From: Rebecca billardiae RCC1528
Taxonomy: Eukaryota; Haptophyta
Assembly (NCBI GenBank): GCA_965240325.2
Contig: OZ251227.1
Span: 1,984,001-2,048,000, forward strand
Length of the DNA: 64,000 bases
Direction of reading: 5' to 3'
The notes beneath the pieces were generated by a model, which saw only the letters and a program-made list of their open reading frames with translations, was not told the origin of the DNA and did no database searches. Below are positions 39,048-50,195 of the stretch, one piece after another (the stretch's first letter is position 1; every line of letters begins with the position of its first letter). The position numbers and the translations under genes were made by a program.

Positions 39048-39788
39048 CCTGCCCTCGCCGTGGCTTGGCTGCGCAGGCCCACTACCCAGCGCGATGCTGC
39101 CCCTGCGCGCGGATCGCTCCCATTCTCAGACTGAGTCAGACTTTGCCGCCCCGCAAGGTGTCATCGGAGACCGACCGACGGTCACCGGACCCGCGCCGCG
39201 GGTCCCGAATCCGGAACATCATTGGGGCGGCGGATGATTTAAACGCGCTCATGAAAACTGTCGTCCGTGCTGCTGCTGCTAGCTTAATATGCTTATAATA
39301 ATATCGAGTCGGACGAGTATAAAGTGTGCGGCGTCGGATTATCTAGCCCGAGGCCCGGGCACCGCACCGTGGGCTCACTCACGCGGGGCTGTCAATCCTG
39401 TCATTATCACATTTCACGCGCATTATCAACGATAAGCTACTACTGCCTAGCTACTTGTTCCGGATCATCTTAGATCGCGGGTTCTGACAGTCATCGTCGA
39501 TCTCGCTCCCAGAGGTGAGAGGATCGGCCGCGAGCAGCACAGAACTGACAGAACGAAGCGCCTGCTAATAATAATGCGGTCGTACGGATGTCGGATCGAT
39601 CGATTCAGCGCAGAGGTCATGCACAGGCCGGGTTTGAACGGAGTTGAATAAACTGCCCCAACGCGCCGCGCAGCTGAGCAGTCAGGAGTCAGGACAACTT
39701 TGCCGTCGCCGCACACGAGTGGCCACACCGCCGGACGTGTTCAGTCGAGGACGAGCGCGTGCCCGCGGCCTGCCTGCCGGCCACATCC
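39048..39788. other. Convergent intergenic
   Basis: 741 bases between the cyclophilin gene and the 3' end of AP-2 alpha. Bases 39240-39480 are AT-richer (GCTTAATATGCTTATAATAA). No gene or repeat seen. Confidence 0.5.
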
Positions 39789-41003
39789 CTACTTGCCTAT
39801 GGTCTCCACAACCTGGCGCAGCACGAGGGCTGACATCGGCCCGTGCGGCGATCGCACGGTGACGCGCGCTTGCACCGTCTGCGAGAGGGCGCGGCACGCG
39901 AGGCGCACACGAGGGGGGGAGGGGGGGCACGTTCAGCACGGTGGCGCGAAGGTGTGCGCTGCACGCCGGACGACCGCGGCAAGGCGCCTCTGAGGCTCCC
40001 CAACCCGCCCGCGCTCGCTCGGTCTGTACGCTTGCTCGCGCGGTGTGCCGCAGCGCGGGCGCGGTGCGCGCGGTGTGCGCGCGCCTGCAGGTTGATCTCG
40101 ATGCGCAGCATGAGGAGCGGGCACTCCGGCTGCGCCTTGCCCTTGAGCACGATGCAGCCAATCGCCACCAGGTTGGTCGGCGCCGGATCGACGCCCTGCA
40201 GGGCACGGCGCAGCCACGGCGGGTGGGGCCACGCGCGCGCCTGAGTGAGCGCGCGGCCGGCGCGGCACGGCCAGCGCGCGCGGCCGGCGCGCACGCGCAC
40301 GCGCTCGCAGCGGCAGCACGGCGCCGCGCACCGCAAGGTTAGCAAGGTGCAAGCCCTTTGCCGAGAGCTCGCTGAAGAGCGCCATGTTCTGAGGCCGCTC
40401 CTTGAGCGTGGTGATCTGCTGCGCCTCGTTCGGCGGGCCGCCCGCGCCGTTCCACCGCTCGAAGAAGGGCGCCGCCTCGAGCCCCGGCATGGGCGCGCAG
40501 AACTTCGTCGGGCTCACGGGCAGCTTGAGGTGCAGCCCCGCGGCGGGCGCGCCCATGAAAGAAAGACGGAGCGACTGCGCGCGGCCGAGGCGCGCGCGCG
40601 AGGCGCGGCGCGGCGGGCTGAGCAGCGCGCCGTGTGTGCACCGGGGGCGCGCCGCGCGTCACGCCGCGCGCCACGCCGCGCGCCACGCCGCGCGCACCGG
40701 CGGCGCGCCGAAGGGCGCCAGGCACTCGAGTGTGATCATCTGCTGTAATTGCTGCCGCGGCTGCACCGTGTGCGGCACTGTCGACGCCTGCACGGTGACC
40801 TCGGGCACGCTGACGACGGAGGCGGTGAAGGAGACGAGCGGCTGCGCCGTCTTGTTCCCGTAGTACAGCACCAGCCGCCCCTGCGCGCCCTTGTACTCGC
40901 TCTTGAGCCCCACCTGCACGCTGCCATCCTCGTACAGGACACCGTCGCTGCGCACGGACAGTGGGATGAACGAAGGCGGCTCGACCGGGCCGGACCCGCC
41001 GGA

Positions 41004-41036
<33 letters not shown>

Positions 41037-43265
41037 GCTCATCAGGCCGGCGACGTCGATGCCGCCGGCGGCGGGGGGCGGCGGCGGCGGCGCGCCGCCG
41101 CCGCCGCCGCCGCCCAGGTCGAGGCCGAGAAGGTCGGGGGCGCCGGCACCGCCGCCCGACGGCGGCGGCGGCGCGCCGCCGCCGCCGCCGCTGCCGAGGT
41201 CAAGCCCGCCGAGCATGGCGTCGACGCCGCCGCCGCCACCGCCGCCGCCGTCGATCTCGCCGCCCAGCAGATCCGCCGATCCACCGCCGCCGCCGTTCGC
41301 CGCCAGCCCGCGCCCGCCGTCCGCGTCGGCCGCGGCGGCGGCGCCGCCGCCGCCGCCGGCCGCGCGGTTGCCCGATGGCTGGCGCGCCAGTCTCTCCGCC
41401 ACCACATCGCCGCGGCCCTGCCCCGTCTCGTCGGCGACGCGGACGCGGATGCGCTTGAGCACGGCGGACTCGCGCTCGGGGAACGCGGGCATCATCTCGA
41501 GCACCGCCGCCTTCAGCTCCGAGAACCGGCCGCTCGTGAGCACGCTGTACTCGAGCGCGCGCTGCTGCACCTCCTGGTCGAGCGCGGAGAGAGACGAGCG
41601 CAGCGCGCGCGACACCTCGCCCTCGAGCTCGGGGTAGACGTGCGCGAGCTTGACGAAGGTGGAGAGCAGCAGCGCGCGCGTCTGCAGGTCCGTCCCGGCG
41701 TAGTGCCCGTGCAGCGCGCGGAACTGCTCGCGCGACGACATGCCGCGCTCCTCCGCGACCAGGTGGCCAAACTCGCCGAGCACGTATGCGCAGATGCGCA
41801 CAAGCTTGTCCGGCGGGTGCGCGTCCTGCAGCAGCGCGCGGAAGACGGTCTGCGTGGCGTACTTCTGCAGGGCCTCCTCGTTGGTGATGATCTGCACCAC
41901 GCGGTACCAGATCTCCTCGGACACCTGCTCCCCCGCCGTCTTGATCAGCTGCAGCACCACGTCCACGTACCACGCGTAGTCGTCGGCAAAGCGCTCGGCC
42001 AAGATGGCGATCTTGAGCACCAGCTCCTCGCGCAGGTTGTAGTCGGCGTTGGCGAGGTAGGAGAGGAGCTCGCGGATGGTCTCGCGGCAGTTCGAGTCGT
42101 CGCACATCGAGTACACCAGGTCGAGCGCGCGCCGCCGGATCGACACGTCCGCGTCCTTGAGCGAGAAGAGGATGGTCGACTGGTGCTTCTTGATGTCGTG
42201 CGCGCAGTCGGGATGCTGCGAGAGCTTGGCCATCGTCTCGAGGCCGAGGTAGCGGATGTTGGCCTCGCGGATCGAGATGAAGCGGCCGAGCAGCGCGACG
42301 GCCTGCGGCAGCAGGTCCGTCGCGCGCCCCTGGTGGATCACCACGTTGATCGCCTCGAAGAGCACGCCGTGCGTCGCGTTGTTCTTGTTGACGTTCTTTG
42401 TCACGTCCGTGCCGGTGATGACGCGCTGCAGCACGGTCACGAGCCGGTCGATGAGCACGCGGTCGTGCGCGGGGTCGAGCGGCGGGAAGAAGGTGATGAG
42501 GCGGAGCAGCCGGATCTGCAGCCACGGCGACGGGATGCCGTAGTACAGGTAGTCGTTCGAGTACTCCTTGTTGATCACGATGCGCGTGAGCAGCATGATG
42601 GCGCGCTGCGGCGCGCGCTCCCAGCCCTCGGGCGAGTACGCGACGAAGCCGAGGACCATCGAGATGATGGCGGTGAGCACGCCGAGGTTGGAGTCGTCGA
42701 GGAGCGCGAGCACGCGGTCCGCGATCTCGGTCGGGTTGATGCACTCCTGGTTCTTGCGGTACAGCCGCAGCAGCGTGAGCGCCGCCTTCTTGCGCACAAA
42801 CACCTTGGTCATCTTGTCGAGCAGGATCTTCTGCACGTCGGAGGCGAGGGTCTCGGCGAACTCGCGGCCGCCGACGGTGCAGATCGAGCCCATCGCGAGG
42901 CACATGAAGTTGTCCTGCTGCGACGTCAGGTCGTTCTTGATCGAGTTGATGATGAGCCGGAGCAGCTCGTCGCCCTCGCGCAGCAGCAGCGAGCACGCCA
43001 TGTACCCGACCATCTTCTCGGAGTACTTGGGCGAGGAGATGAGCCCGACGGACTCCATGTGGCCGAAGTCGATCTCGTACCCAAGCATGAACATGTACAG
43101 GATCTTCCACACGTACTTCTTCCGCTGGTACCCGTTGAGGTCGCCCGGCTTGGAGAACTTCTGCCGGATGTTCGCCATCTCCTTGTCGATGCGCTTCTGC
43201 TCCTGCTCCTTGGACTGGCAGTTGCGGATGTCGGAGATGAAGACGACAAGCCCACGCATCGCCAT
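39789..43265 (-). CDS. AP2A: AP-2 complex alpha subunit (alpha-adaptin), 4 exons
   Basis: Exons 43265-40698, 40574-40332, 40195-40085 and 39878-39789, all introns phase 0, 1003 residues (usual length 940-1010). ATG at 43265. The trunk is strongly conserved: MRGLVVFISDIRNCQSKEQE at the N-terminus and GYQRKKYVWKILYMFMLGYE, followed by adaptin HEAT repeats to about residue 600. A Gly/Pro/Ala-rich hinge with DLLGLDLG boxes follows. The appendage has SVQVGLKSEYKGAQGRLVLY and, after splicing, LRLSFMGAPAAGLHLKLPVS, FFERWNGAGGPPNEAQQI and GVDPAPTNLVAIGCIVLKG. Alpha-adaptin binds PIP2 and endocytic accessory proteins in clathrin-mediated endocytosis. The third intron appears to use a GC donor (CAG/GCGCGC). 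It is head to head with the CXC gene. Confidence 0.95.
40652..40696 (+). repeat. 12-bp intronic minisatellite in AP-2 alpha intron 1
   Basis: GCCGCGCGCCAC-type units repeat about four times right behind the donor of the first AP-2 alpha intron (minus strand), a GC-only array similar in kind to the heptamer arrays in other introns. Confidence 0.8.
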
Positions 43266-43568
43266 GCTGGCCACCGGGCGCGCGCCGCGCGCGCCCGCTC
43301 ACTCGCCTGCGCCGATTCGAGCGCCGCCCTGCGGCGCTGGCGGCGTCCTCGCTCGCCGCTGGAGGCCTTTCTCGGCGCTGCGTTGACACCCCCGAGTCCG
43401 GACCTTGTCGACGACGCCGCGGCCCGGGTGCCTTACCGGACTTCCGCGAGCGCATGTTTGCGCCAGGCGTGGGCGCGAATTTATTGTCTGCTGAATTCAA
43501 GGTCGTGCTTAGTGCTCGTCGCGGGCCTCGGTCAGCGCGCCGGCGCGCGGCGGCGCACCGAGGCGAGC
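43266..43568. promoter_or_regulatory. Divergent promoter, AP-2 alpha / CXC genes
   Basis: 303 bases between start codons. The AT-richest part is GCGAATTTATTGTCTGCTGAATTC (43473-43496), about 75 bases before the CXC start, and is a candidate core promoter. Confidence 0.45.
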
Positions 43569-44399
43569 ATGCTCGGCCCGGAGGTCAAGCGCAAGCTGTG
43601 CAACTGCAAGAACTCGAAATGCCTCAAGCTGTACTGCGAGTGCTTCGCCGCGGGCATGTATGCGCGCGCGCGCGAGCGCCACCAACCCGCGCGCGTGCCA
43701 CGCGAGCGCCCGCAGCTCACGCGCAGTGCGCGCCACCGCGCGCGCGTGGGCGGGCCCCCACAGCTACTGCAATGGATGCAACTGCCATAGCTGCTGCAAC
43801 AACCCGGCGAACGATGAGATCCGTCGCCGCGCCATCGACGCCACGCTCGAGCGCAACCCGTCGGCGTTCCGGCCAAAGATCGCGCACGGCCAGGCCAGCC
43901 ACGCCGCCGATGGCTCGTCCGGCAGCCGGCACAACAAGGGTTGCCACTGCAAGAAGTCGAGCTGCCTGAAAAAGTACTGCGAGTGCTACCAGGTCGGCGC
44001 GCTTGCCACCGGGCGCGCGCGCGCGCGCGCGCCCGCGCGCCCGCGCGATTCGCGTCACCTCACGAAGGACTCGTCTGCGCCGGCACACTCGTCCGCTGCT
44101 GTACGCGAGCGCAGGCGGGGATCCTCTGCACCGGGATCTGCAAGTGCATCGACTGCAAGAACTTCGAGGGCAGCAACGAGATCGGCTCGTTCGGCCGCGC
44201 GGGCGCCTCCGTGAGCGTGAGCAGCGCCGGCTCTGGCCGACGCACGCCCTCGCCGCCCGCGGGCAAGCGGCCACGGCTGCATGCCAGCGGCGGTGCGCGC
44301 GCGGTCGCCTCCGCGGCGCTCTACCCGCCGTACGCTGGCGTGCCCTTCGCCGGTGCAGTCGGCGAGGTCGGCGCACTTGCGCTGCCCGCCGGCTCCGCA

Positions 44400-44437
<38 letters not shown>

Positions 44438-45690
44438 CACGCCCGGCGGCGCCGCGGGCGGGCGGCTGACGCCGACCACGACGCCAAGCCGCCTCGCGCC
44501 CTCGCCCCCACCGGCGCAGCTCTCGTCAGCGTCGGTGATCGCGGGGTGCATTTCGCAGCACCGCGTGCTCGTGGCTGCGGAGGCGATGATCAGGGCGGCC
44601 GTCAGCGCCGCGGGGCGCCTCGCCCCGCCCCAGCCCCGGGGCCCTGGCGCTGCCGAGTCAGTGGCCGGCGCAGCCGCGGGCAATGGCACAGCCACCGCGT
44701 GGGCTCCGTCAGTGCCGCTTGCGCACGCGACCAGTGCTGCGCCTGCGACTGCGCCTCCGGGAGCGCCCGTCGCGCCCCGCGCAGCGGCGCAGCCCTCCGC
44801 ACCTGCGCTCGCGGCCACCGACCGCTCGGCCTCGCCCGCGCAGCAGCTGCTGTGCGCGGAGGGGCGGCCGGACGATGCACCTCCGCCCGTCGCGGGCGCG
44901 CACGACGGCAGTGGGTCGGCCGCGGCGAGCGCGGATGCGCATGCACTCGAGCTGTACGCCGCGCAGGTGTGCCGCGCTGTGCGCGATGCGCGCGCACACG
45001 CCTCGCCCATCGCCGCGCCTGCCCTCAACCCCGCGACCCCGCGCGCGCCCGCCCCTCCGCGCGCCTCCCTTCGCACGCCGCGCGCAGGAGCGCGCTGTGC
45101 TGATCGAGCTGAACGCGACGCTGAGGTCGATTGCAGCGCTGGCGCGGAAGCGGCTCGTGCCCGCACCGTCGCCGCGCCCGCCGCATGCGGCGCTGTCGCC
45201 GCTGGCGGCGGGCGCGGGCGCAGGCGGCACGCGCTCGTCGCCCGTCGCGTCGGGGCAGCAGAAGCTGCCGCCGCCGCTGCCGTCCGCCGCCGCGCTCGGC
45301 TCTGCAGGCGGCGGCGCGGCGGTCGGCGCTGCCTGCCGCCCGTCCCGCTCGGCCGGCACCGCCCTCGATGCAGCCGACGCGCCAGCGCCTCCGCAGGGCA
45401 GCCCCGCGGCGCAGGTCCCGCACGCGGGGACGGGTACCGCCGACTCGCTCGGAGCAGGCGTGGGGAACGGGTGCACTGGCTGCGCCCAGCACTCGACGGC
45501 CGCCAGTCAGGCCGTGCGCGCCGATGGTGCCGTGCCTGACGCAGGAGGGAGCGCTACCGCGGCCGCGGCCTCGGGCGGCGGCGGCGGCGTCGGCTGCGAT
45601 GGCGCAGCTGCCGCTTCGTGCGCCGCCGACGCCTGCGCCGTGCCTGGTTGTGCGCCTCATGAGCAGCCAGCCGTGCGGCAGCCGAGGTGA
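43569..45690 (+). CDS. Tesmin/TSO1/LIN54-like CXC (CRC) domain protein, 4 exons
   Basis: Exons 43569-43657, 43764-43992, 44115-44966 and 45088-45690, GT-AG introns, 590 residues. The first CXC motif begins at residue ~11 ([19 protein letters not shown]) and is completed across intron 1 as [19 protein letters not shown]. The linker has the diagnostic [10 protein letters not shown]. The second motif [18 protein letters not shown] continues across intron 2 as [23 protein letters not shown] proteins bind the CHR element TTYRAA through these zinc clusters and act in DREAM/MuvB cell-cycle repression or in development. The C-terminal 400 residues are Ala/Pro-rich and disordered, with one helix ([20 protein letters not shown]) created by the last splice. 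The domain pair sits at the extreme N-terminus, as in plant-like members. Confidence 0.93.
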
Positions 45691-46351
45691 TGACGAGCAC
45701 CACCGTTCGCAGCTCGCCCGCCCGCTCGAAAACAGCGCAGCAGGTGGCGACGAGCGACGACTGCTGCCGTCTACCCCGCTGCTGGCGGTGATGGCGTTCT
45801 TTATTTCCGTCTCACCGCCTTCGGCTTTGCCGAGTTCGGAGTTATTTGGATTACGAAGACGTTATCGGGCGGCGGCGGATCGAGTCCGCCGCTGCTCACT
45901 GCTCACTGACACTCCGAGACAGCTGTGCCTGCGCGCGGCTGCGCATCGCCCGATCTCAGATACGTGCCGCCAGTGCGCGCCCGCACAGATAGTTTATTAT
46001 AGCCGGCCTCAGCTGCGCGTCTGCTGATGTGACTAGCAGTCTGCAGTGCCCTACTCTCTCATTTTGAGCAGTCCCGCCGCTAGAGGCACGCGGCGCGGTC
46101 TGGCACGCGTACCGGAGTCACCCGCCGCTGAGACTGCTGATGTAACTACGCTGAGTATCGGCGGAAAAGTCACTATAAGCGTCGCGTTGATGTGATGACA
46201 ATAAACAGTCTGTAGTCATCATCATCATCACAGACATCCGGTAATAACCCTGATTATTCCCGGCCGGGACCGCGCATCCGCCGCATCGGGCGAGCAGCCG
46301 AGTCCGCGAATGCAACAATAGGCGCCTGATGATCGGCTCGTCCTGCTACGA
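45691..46351. other. Convergent intergenic
   Basis: 661 bases between the CXC gene and the 3' end of the vasohibin gene. Only a short CATCAT run (46217-46231) stands out. Confidence 0.5.
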
Positions 46352-47650
46352 CTAGACCTTGAGGTGTGCTGCTGTCGCAGCAATCGAAGCGGCCGGCGAT
46401 CGAGCAGCAGTCGCTTCAGACTCAGTCCTCGCTGGCGGCCCGCTGCCATCCGGCTCCGAGCCTGAGTCCGAGCCGGTGCCTGACGCCCCCGTTGTCGGCA
46501 TGGCGGTGTTGGCGGCGCGCGCTTGGCGCTTTGTCGGCGACGCGTTCGGAGTGCGATTGCCACGCGCGCCTCGCCGACCCTCCGCCTCCGCCGTGCTTGC
46601 GCCGCCCTCCTTAGCTGCCTCGCTGCCATCCGAGCCAGCGGCGGCGCCTGCGCCCCCAGCACCAGCCTTGGCGCCTTCACTGCCATTGGCGCTACTCGCC
46701 GAGAACCCGCCGCCGCTCGCCCGCCAGAGCTGGTAGAGCTTGGGCGCGGACTTGCCGAAGGCATCCAGCTCGCTGCACGTCTTCGCGTGCCCCGCCTCCG
46801 TCTCGTCGCGCGTGTCGAGCACGCGGTACGCCCAGCACACGCGCTCGGTCGAGTAGGAGTCATGCGAGACGGGCAGCCCGGCCTTCACCCGCAGCACGCG
46901 GTGGTACACGCCGCGGTACGCGCGGCGGAACTCGGCGAAGAGCGCGCCGAGCGAGGCGTGCTCGAGCGGCTTGAAGTAGAGCTCAGGCCGGCGCGAGAGC
47001 CCCAGCGCGCCCCACAGCCCGCCCGCGCGCACCGCGAGCACAATGTGCTTGCACGTCTGCCCCTCGATCCGCGTCTTGAAGCTGAGCGGCACGCGCTCGA
47101 CGCCGCTCAGGTCCTGCGTGAGCAGGAGCGCGACGAAGAGCGCCTCGACGCACTTGACCGGCAGCGCGGTGCGCACGATCGTGCGCGCCGTCTCGAGGAT
47201 CCGCGCGACCGGCCGGTTCTTGCGCACGTCGAAGAAGTCGGTGCCGGTGTGGTTGTACTGCAGCTTCTCAATGAACGACTGCACGGCGCGCAGCTTGTCC
47301 GGCATGCGCGCGTAGCGGTCGAGGGAGGGCGGGGCGGGGTACGGCGGCATCTGCAGCTCGTTATCCGCGCGTATCCGTCGGATCCGCGCTTGCAGCTCCG
47401 CGTCCTCGCTCGCCGCAACCGCATGCGTGTCAGCAGCCTCTGCGCTTCCATCGTCGTCGTCGCTACCCGCGCCCGCCCCCAAGGCCTCGTCATCGGAGCC
47501 GTCATCCAGGGCGACTGGCGCGTTGTCATCATCGTCGCTGTGCCGCTCACTGACACCTTCGTCTAGCTCATCCGATCCCCTCGCAGATGCCGACGCGCTG
47601 CTCGAGCTCCTGCACGCTGGAGAGGCGCGCTCACCCAAGGCGGCAGCCAT
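46352..47650 (-). CDS. VASH: Vasohibin-type tubulin tyrosine carboxypeptidase
   Basis: 432 residues, single exon. ATG at 47650; the frame is open upstream and another ATG further out would add a poorly conserved stretch. An acidic Ser/Asp-rich N-terminus leads to the catalytic core: QSFIEKLQYNHTGTDFFDVR, LPVKCVEALFVALLLT, SFKTRIEGQTCKHIVLAV, GALGLSRRPELYFKP and VSHDSYSTERVCW, all in vasohibin order. The triad is C167 (VKCVEA), H202 (KHIVL) and S219 (GLSRR), spaced 35 and 17 residues apart as in human VASH1 C169, H204 and S221. Vasohibins remove the C-terminal tyrosine of alpha-tubulin with partner SVBP; no SVBP gene is in the window. The Ala/Gly/Ser-rich basic tail (NRTPNASPTKRQAR) may bind microtubules. 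A flagellar or cytoskeletal role is inferred. Confidence 0.93.
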   Translation of the reverse strand: MAAALGERASPACRSSSSASASARGSDELDEGVSERHSDDDDNAPVALDDGSDDEALGAGAGSDDDDGSAEAADTHAVAASEDAELQARIRRIRADNELQMPPYPAPPSLDRYARMPDKLRAVQSFIEKLQYNHTGTDFFDVRKNRPVARILETARTIVRTALPVKCVEALFVALLLTQDLSGVERVPLSFKTRIEGQTCKHIVLAVRAGGLWGALGLSRRPELYFKPLEHASLGALFAEFRRAYRGVYHRVLRVKAGLPVSHDSYSTERVCWAYRVLDTRDETEAGHAKTCSELDAFGKSAPKLYQLWRASGGGFSASSANGSEGAKAGAGGAGAAAGSDGSEAAKEGGASTAEAEGRRGARGNRTPNASPTKRQARAANTAMPTTGASGTGSDSGSEPDGSGPPARTESEATAARSPAASIAATAAHLKV

Positions 47651-48457
47651 GGCCGCGGCGGCGGCGCGAGAGCGCCCTCCGATTGAAAACGGTCGTCGGG
47701 TTTGCTGATGCGATTTATCTCGCCTGCCTGAGTTACTGCGCTGCTTGCCTCCGCAGGCGAGCAGCGCGCAGTTTACGCCGGGCATGTGGACCTGCCCACC
47801 CTTCATCTTCCAGTTCTTCCCTTCGGCTGGGGCTCGATCAGTCGACGTGGCGTCGCTCACAGCGCAGGCAGGTGTTTGGCGCGGCTGCACTCTCGAGGTG
47901 GCTGGGATACAACATCCAGGTGCAGCACCCTCCCCGTGTGGAGTGTCAGAGCGCGCTCCCGAGCGCGTGCCTCCGAGCGCGGGGCGGCCGCTTGCTGCAA
48001 TGGCCGCCTCGATGAGGTGCGGCAACGCGCCCCTCACCTGCCTGCGCCGGTCTGTTTTGTGGCGGTGTTTTAAATTCCCCTTTATAACGGGCTCCGGGTG
48101 ATCAGACTGGCGGCCGAAGCCTCCAGCCCTACCCTGGCCAGCCCCCAACCAATAACCACCACCCTCACCCAACCTCAAACCACTGACCGAGAGGCACCAA
48201 GTGCCTTGACACCACTCCACTGTGGACAGCCCGCCTCCAGAGGGGGCGGGGGTATGCCATTGCCGACAGCATACAAGCCCAACACTCTTTGTGCAGTGTT
48301 GGATGGCGTCGATCACGCCTTAAGCCATTATGGGGGTAGTACAGTTTATACTACTAAGAATAAGAGACGCATGCACAGCACGTGTACCTAGAAGAGTGCT
48401 GATGACGACGCAGCCCAAACGAGTACTCCAATCTACGGAGGCTCCCTGTGCTGCCGA
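47651..48457. other. Intergenic upstream of vasohibin, with repeat copies
   Basis: 807 bases. It contains the first copy of a 53-bp exact direct repeat (48071-48123) and, at 48352-48371, the TACTAAGAATAAGAGACGCA word shared with the hairpin at 60193-60263. No gene supported. Confidence 0.5.
48071..48123 (+). repeat. 53-bp exact direct repeat, left copy
   Basis: Begins TAAATTCCCCTTTATAACGG and ends GGCGGCCGAAGCCTC. The right copy at 50143-50195 is identical. Both start with the same TAAATTCC and the flanking bases differ. Confidence 0.95.
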
Positions 48458-49900
48458 CTACGGCTGTGCTGATGCCGATGAACGAAGCGCTCCGATCGTC
48501 TTCGTCGTCGGACGGGCGGCGCGATGATGACGGGGTTTGAGCACGTGATGCACCAAGTTACGCATGGCATCAGGGTCAAATTGGCAGACCCAGGGCTTCC
48601 CTGCCTTGACCGGAGTCGCGCCGTTCTCGCCGAACAGCTCGTCTCGGTTGGAGCACACCGCGTATGCAACGCACGCCTCGAAGATGAAGAGCTCCTCCGT
48701 CGTGACCAGGAGCTCGTCCCCGGGCGAGTCGAGCAGATCCGTTGCATGGATCGCCCACGGTGCGGTCGCGAAGACGACGCCAATGCCGTTCTGGTTGGGC
48801 AGCACGCCTCGCAAGCCGCATGCGAGGAACTCTAGGTTCTTGCAGAAGGTGTACGGCGGGTACATACCGGAGAGGAAGATGGTGATGAAACCTGCGCGGA
48901 TACACTCAATCCCGTGCTGGACGTCGCACTCAGCTCGAGGCGGGGTTCGCTCGAGCGGCACCTCAGTAGAAGCATTCGTGGTCGCGGCCTGCGCTTCTCG
49001 AGCGCGTGCTGCGGCCAGGATGAGCTGCTCTTGCTCGCGAAGGGTGTGCTGCTCAAAGCCCATGGGCGGTGTGACACCAGCCACGTCGAAGCACAGCTGT
49101 CGGATGTCGGGGTTGTATCCGAGCAGCATCGGTGTGCCGCCCTTGGCCGCAGCACCCGCCCCGTCGAATCGCGGGCGGTGTGCTGACATTTCGCACGTCC
49201 TCATGCCCTGCACCCAGTTGCGATCACAGAAGCTGTCTCCAGCGCGCTGGCGCTCAGCCCGGCTCGACGAGAAGCTCGACTCCGGAGTGGCTTTCCCTGC
49301 TGCAGGTGGTCCGGCGAGGGCGTTCGCCCAGCCAACCACATTGTCAGGTACGCACGTTGAGTTCTCCATGCTTTTGTAGATCGGGTTGGCACCGAGCAGC
49401 AGCTTGAGCAGGCTGGAGTGGTGGCGCGTGAGGGCGGAACACATGCGGCCGGAAAGCATGCCGGCGCTGCGTGCGGGCTGCCGCGGAATCTTGGGCGCAG
49501 TCGCGTTGTGGAAGACGAGCATCGGCCAATGCACCCTGCGCGAAGTCGGCACAGGCCCCGGCGTCGCCAAACCCACGAGCTTCCTGGCCCTATGCGCGTA
49601 CTTCTTAGCCGCCTCCACCGCCTGCAGCTCGCTCGTGGGCACAAGGACGCCGGACGGGTGGGGCACCAGGCGAAACGCAGCACCCGCAGCACCCGCGGTG
49701 CCTCTCGGGGGGAACTGCGATGCCTTGATGCGCTCCGCAGACTCGTCCAGCTCGGGTCTGAGCGCGCAGTCCGGCTCGGCCGAGGCGTTGCGCTCGTGGT
49801 CGCGGCAGAAGCCCGGGACCGCGCCCGCCTGCGCCGGGGGCACTGACGCCACAACCAGCAGCAGCACGCCCCGCACAGATGCCACGCGGCACCCGCGCAT
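48458..49900 (-). CDS. Secreted or lumenal protein of unknown family
   Basis: 480 residues, single exon. The ATG at 49900 is chosen because it opens a clear signal peptide (GCRVASVRGVLLLVVASVPP); the frame is open further upstream. The mature chain has several Cys (GFCRDHERN, SFCDRNWVQGMRTCEM, CAVCSN-like AYAVCSNRDELFG) and possible N-glycosylation sites. The C-terminal half looks folded: CIRAGFITIFLSGMYPPYTF, NLEFLACGLRGVLPNQNGIG, PGDELLVTTEELFIFEACVA, KPWVCQFDPDAMRNLVHHVL. The glycosyltransferase-like reading of this half (a nucleotide-binding strand followed by acidic boxes) is weak. I do not recognise the family. The gene lies between two copies of an exact 53-bp direct repeat. Confidence 0.6.
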   Translation of the reverse strand: MRGCRVASVRGVLLLVVASVPPAQAGAVPGFCRDHERNASAEPDCALRPELDESAERIKASQFPPRGTAGAAGAAFRLVPHPSGVLVPTSELQAVEAAKKYAHRARKLVGLATPGPVPTSRRVHWPMLVFHNATAPKIPRQPARSAGMLSGRMCSALTRHHSSLLKLLLGANPIYKSMENSTCVPDNVVGWANALAGPPAAGKATPESSFSSSRAERQRAGDSFCDRNWVQGMRTCEMSAHRPRFDGAGAAAKGGTPMLLGYNPDIRQLCFDVAGVTPPMGFEQHTLREQEQLILAAARAREAQAATTNASTEVPLERTPPRAECDVQHGIECIRAGFITIFLSGMYPPYTFCKNLEFLACGLRGVLPNQNGIGVVFATAPWAIHATDLLDSPGDELLVTTEELFIFEACVAYAVCSNRDELFGENGATPVKAGKPWVCQFDPDAMRNLVHHVLKPRHHRAARPTTKTIGALRSSASAQP

Positions 49901-50142
49901 CGTGCCACGGCAAGGAGACGCGACGACAATCCGGGGAGGCCGATGAGGCGACAACGACGGTATTGATATGAGTAACCGTACCTGAGCTGTATGATAGTCG
50001 TTATCATACTCAATCGGGCCAGTCATCCATCAATGAATCCATTGTCGCCAACTCGCATAATTCAGCCCTTCGGGCCGCTCACTATTCATCAGTTAGGTCT
50101 GCTACTGATCACAATGAAACTATATGGGTAATTGGGCTGTAA

Positions 50143-50195
50143 TAAATTCCCCTTTATAACGGGCTCCGGGTGATCAGACTGGCGGCCGAAGCCTC
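50143..50195 (+). repeat. 53-bp exact direct repeat, right copy
   Basis: Identical to 48071-48123, 2072 bp away. The pair brackets the secreted-protein gene. Confidence 0.95.

Noticed and set aside
37004-39082. A single 692-residue minus-strand frame covering two genes
   Set aside because: The upstream half is antisense to a convincing cyclophilin-like gene and has no domain. Only the part from 38119 onward has a membrane anchor and folded protein.
40749-43790. A 1013-residue plus-strand frame
   Set aside because: It is the complement of AP-2 alpha and is full of His/Arg/Leu antisense patterns. Only its last segment, exon 1 of the CXC gene from 43569, is real.
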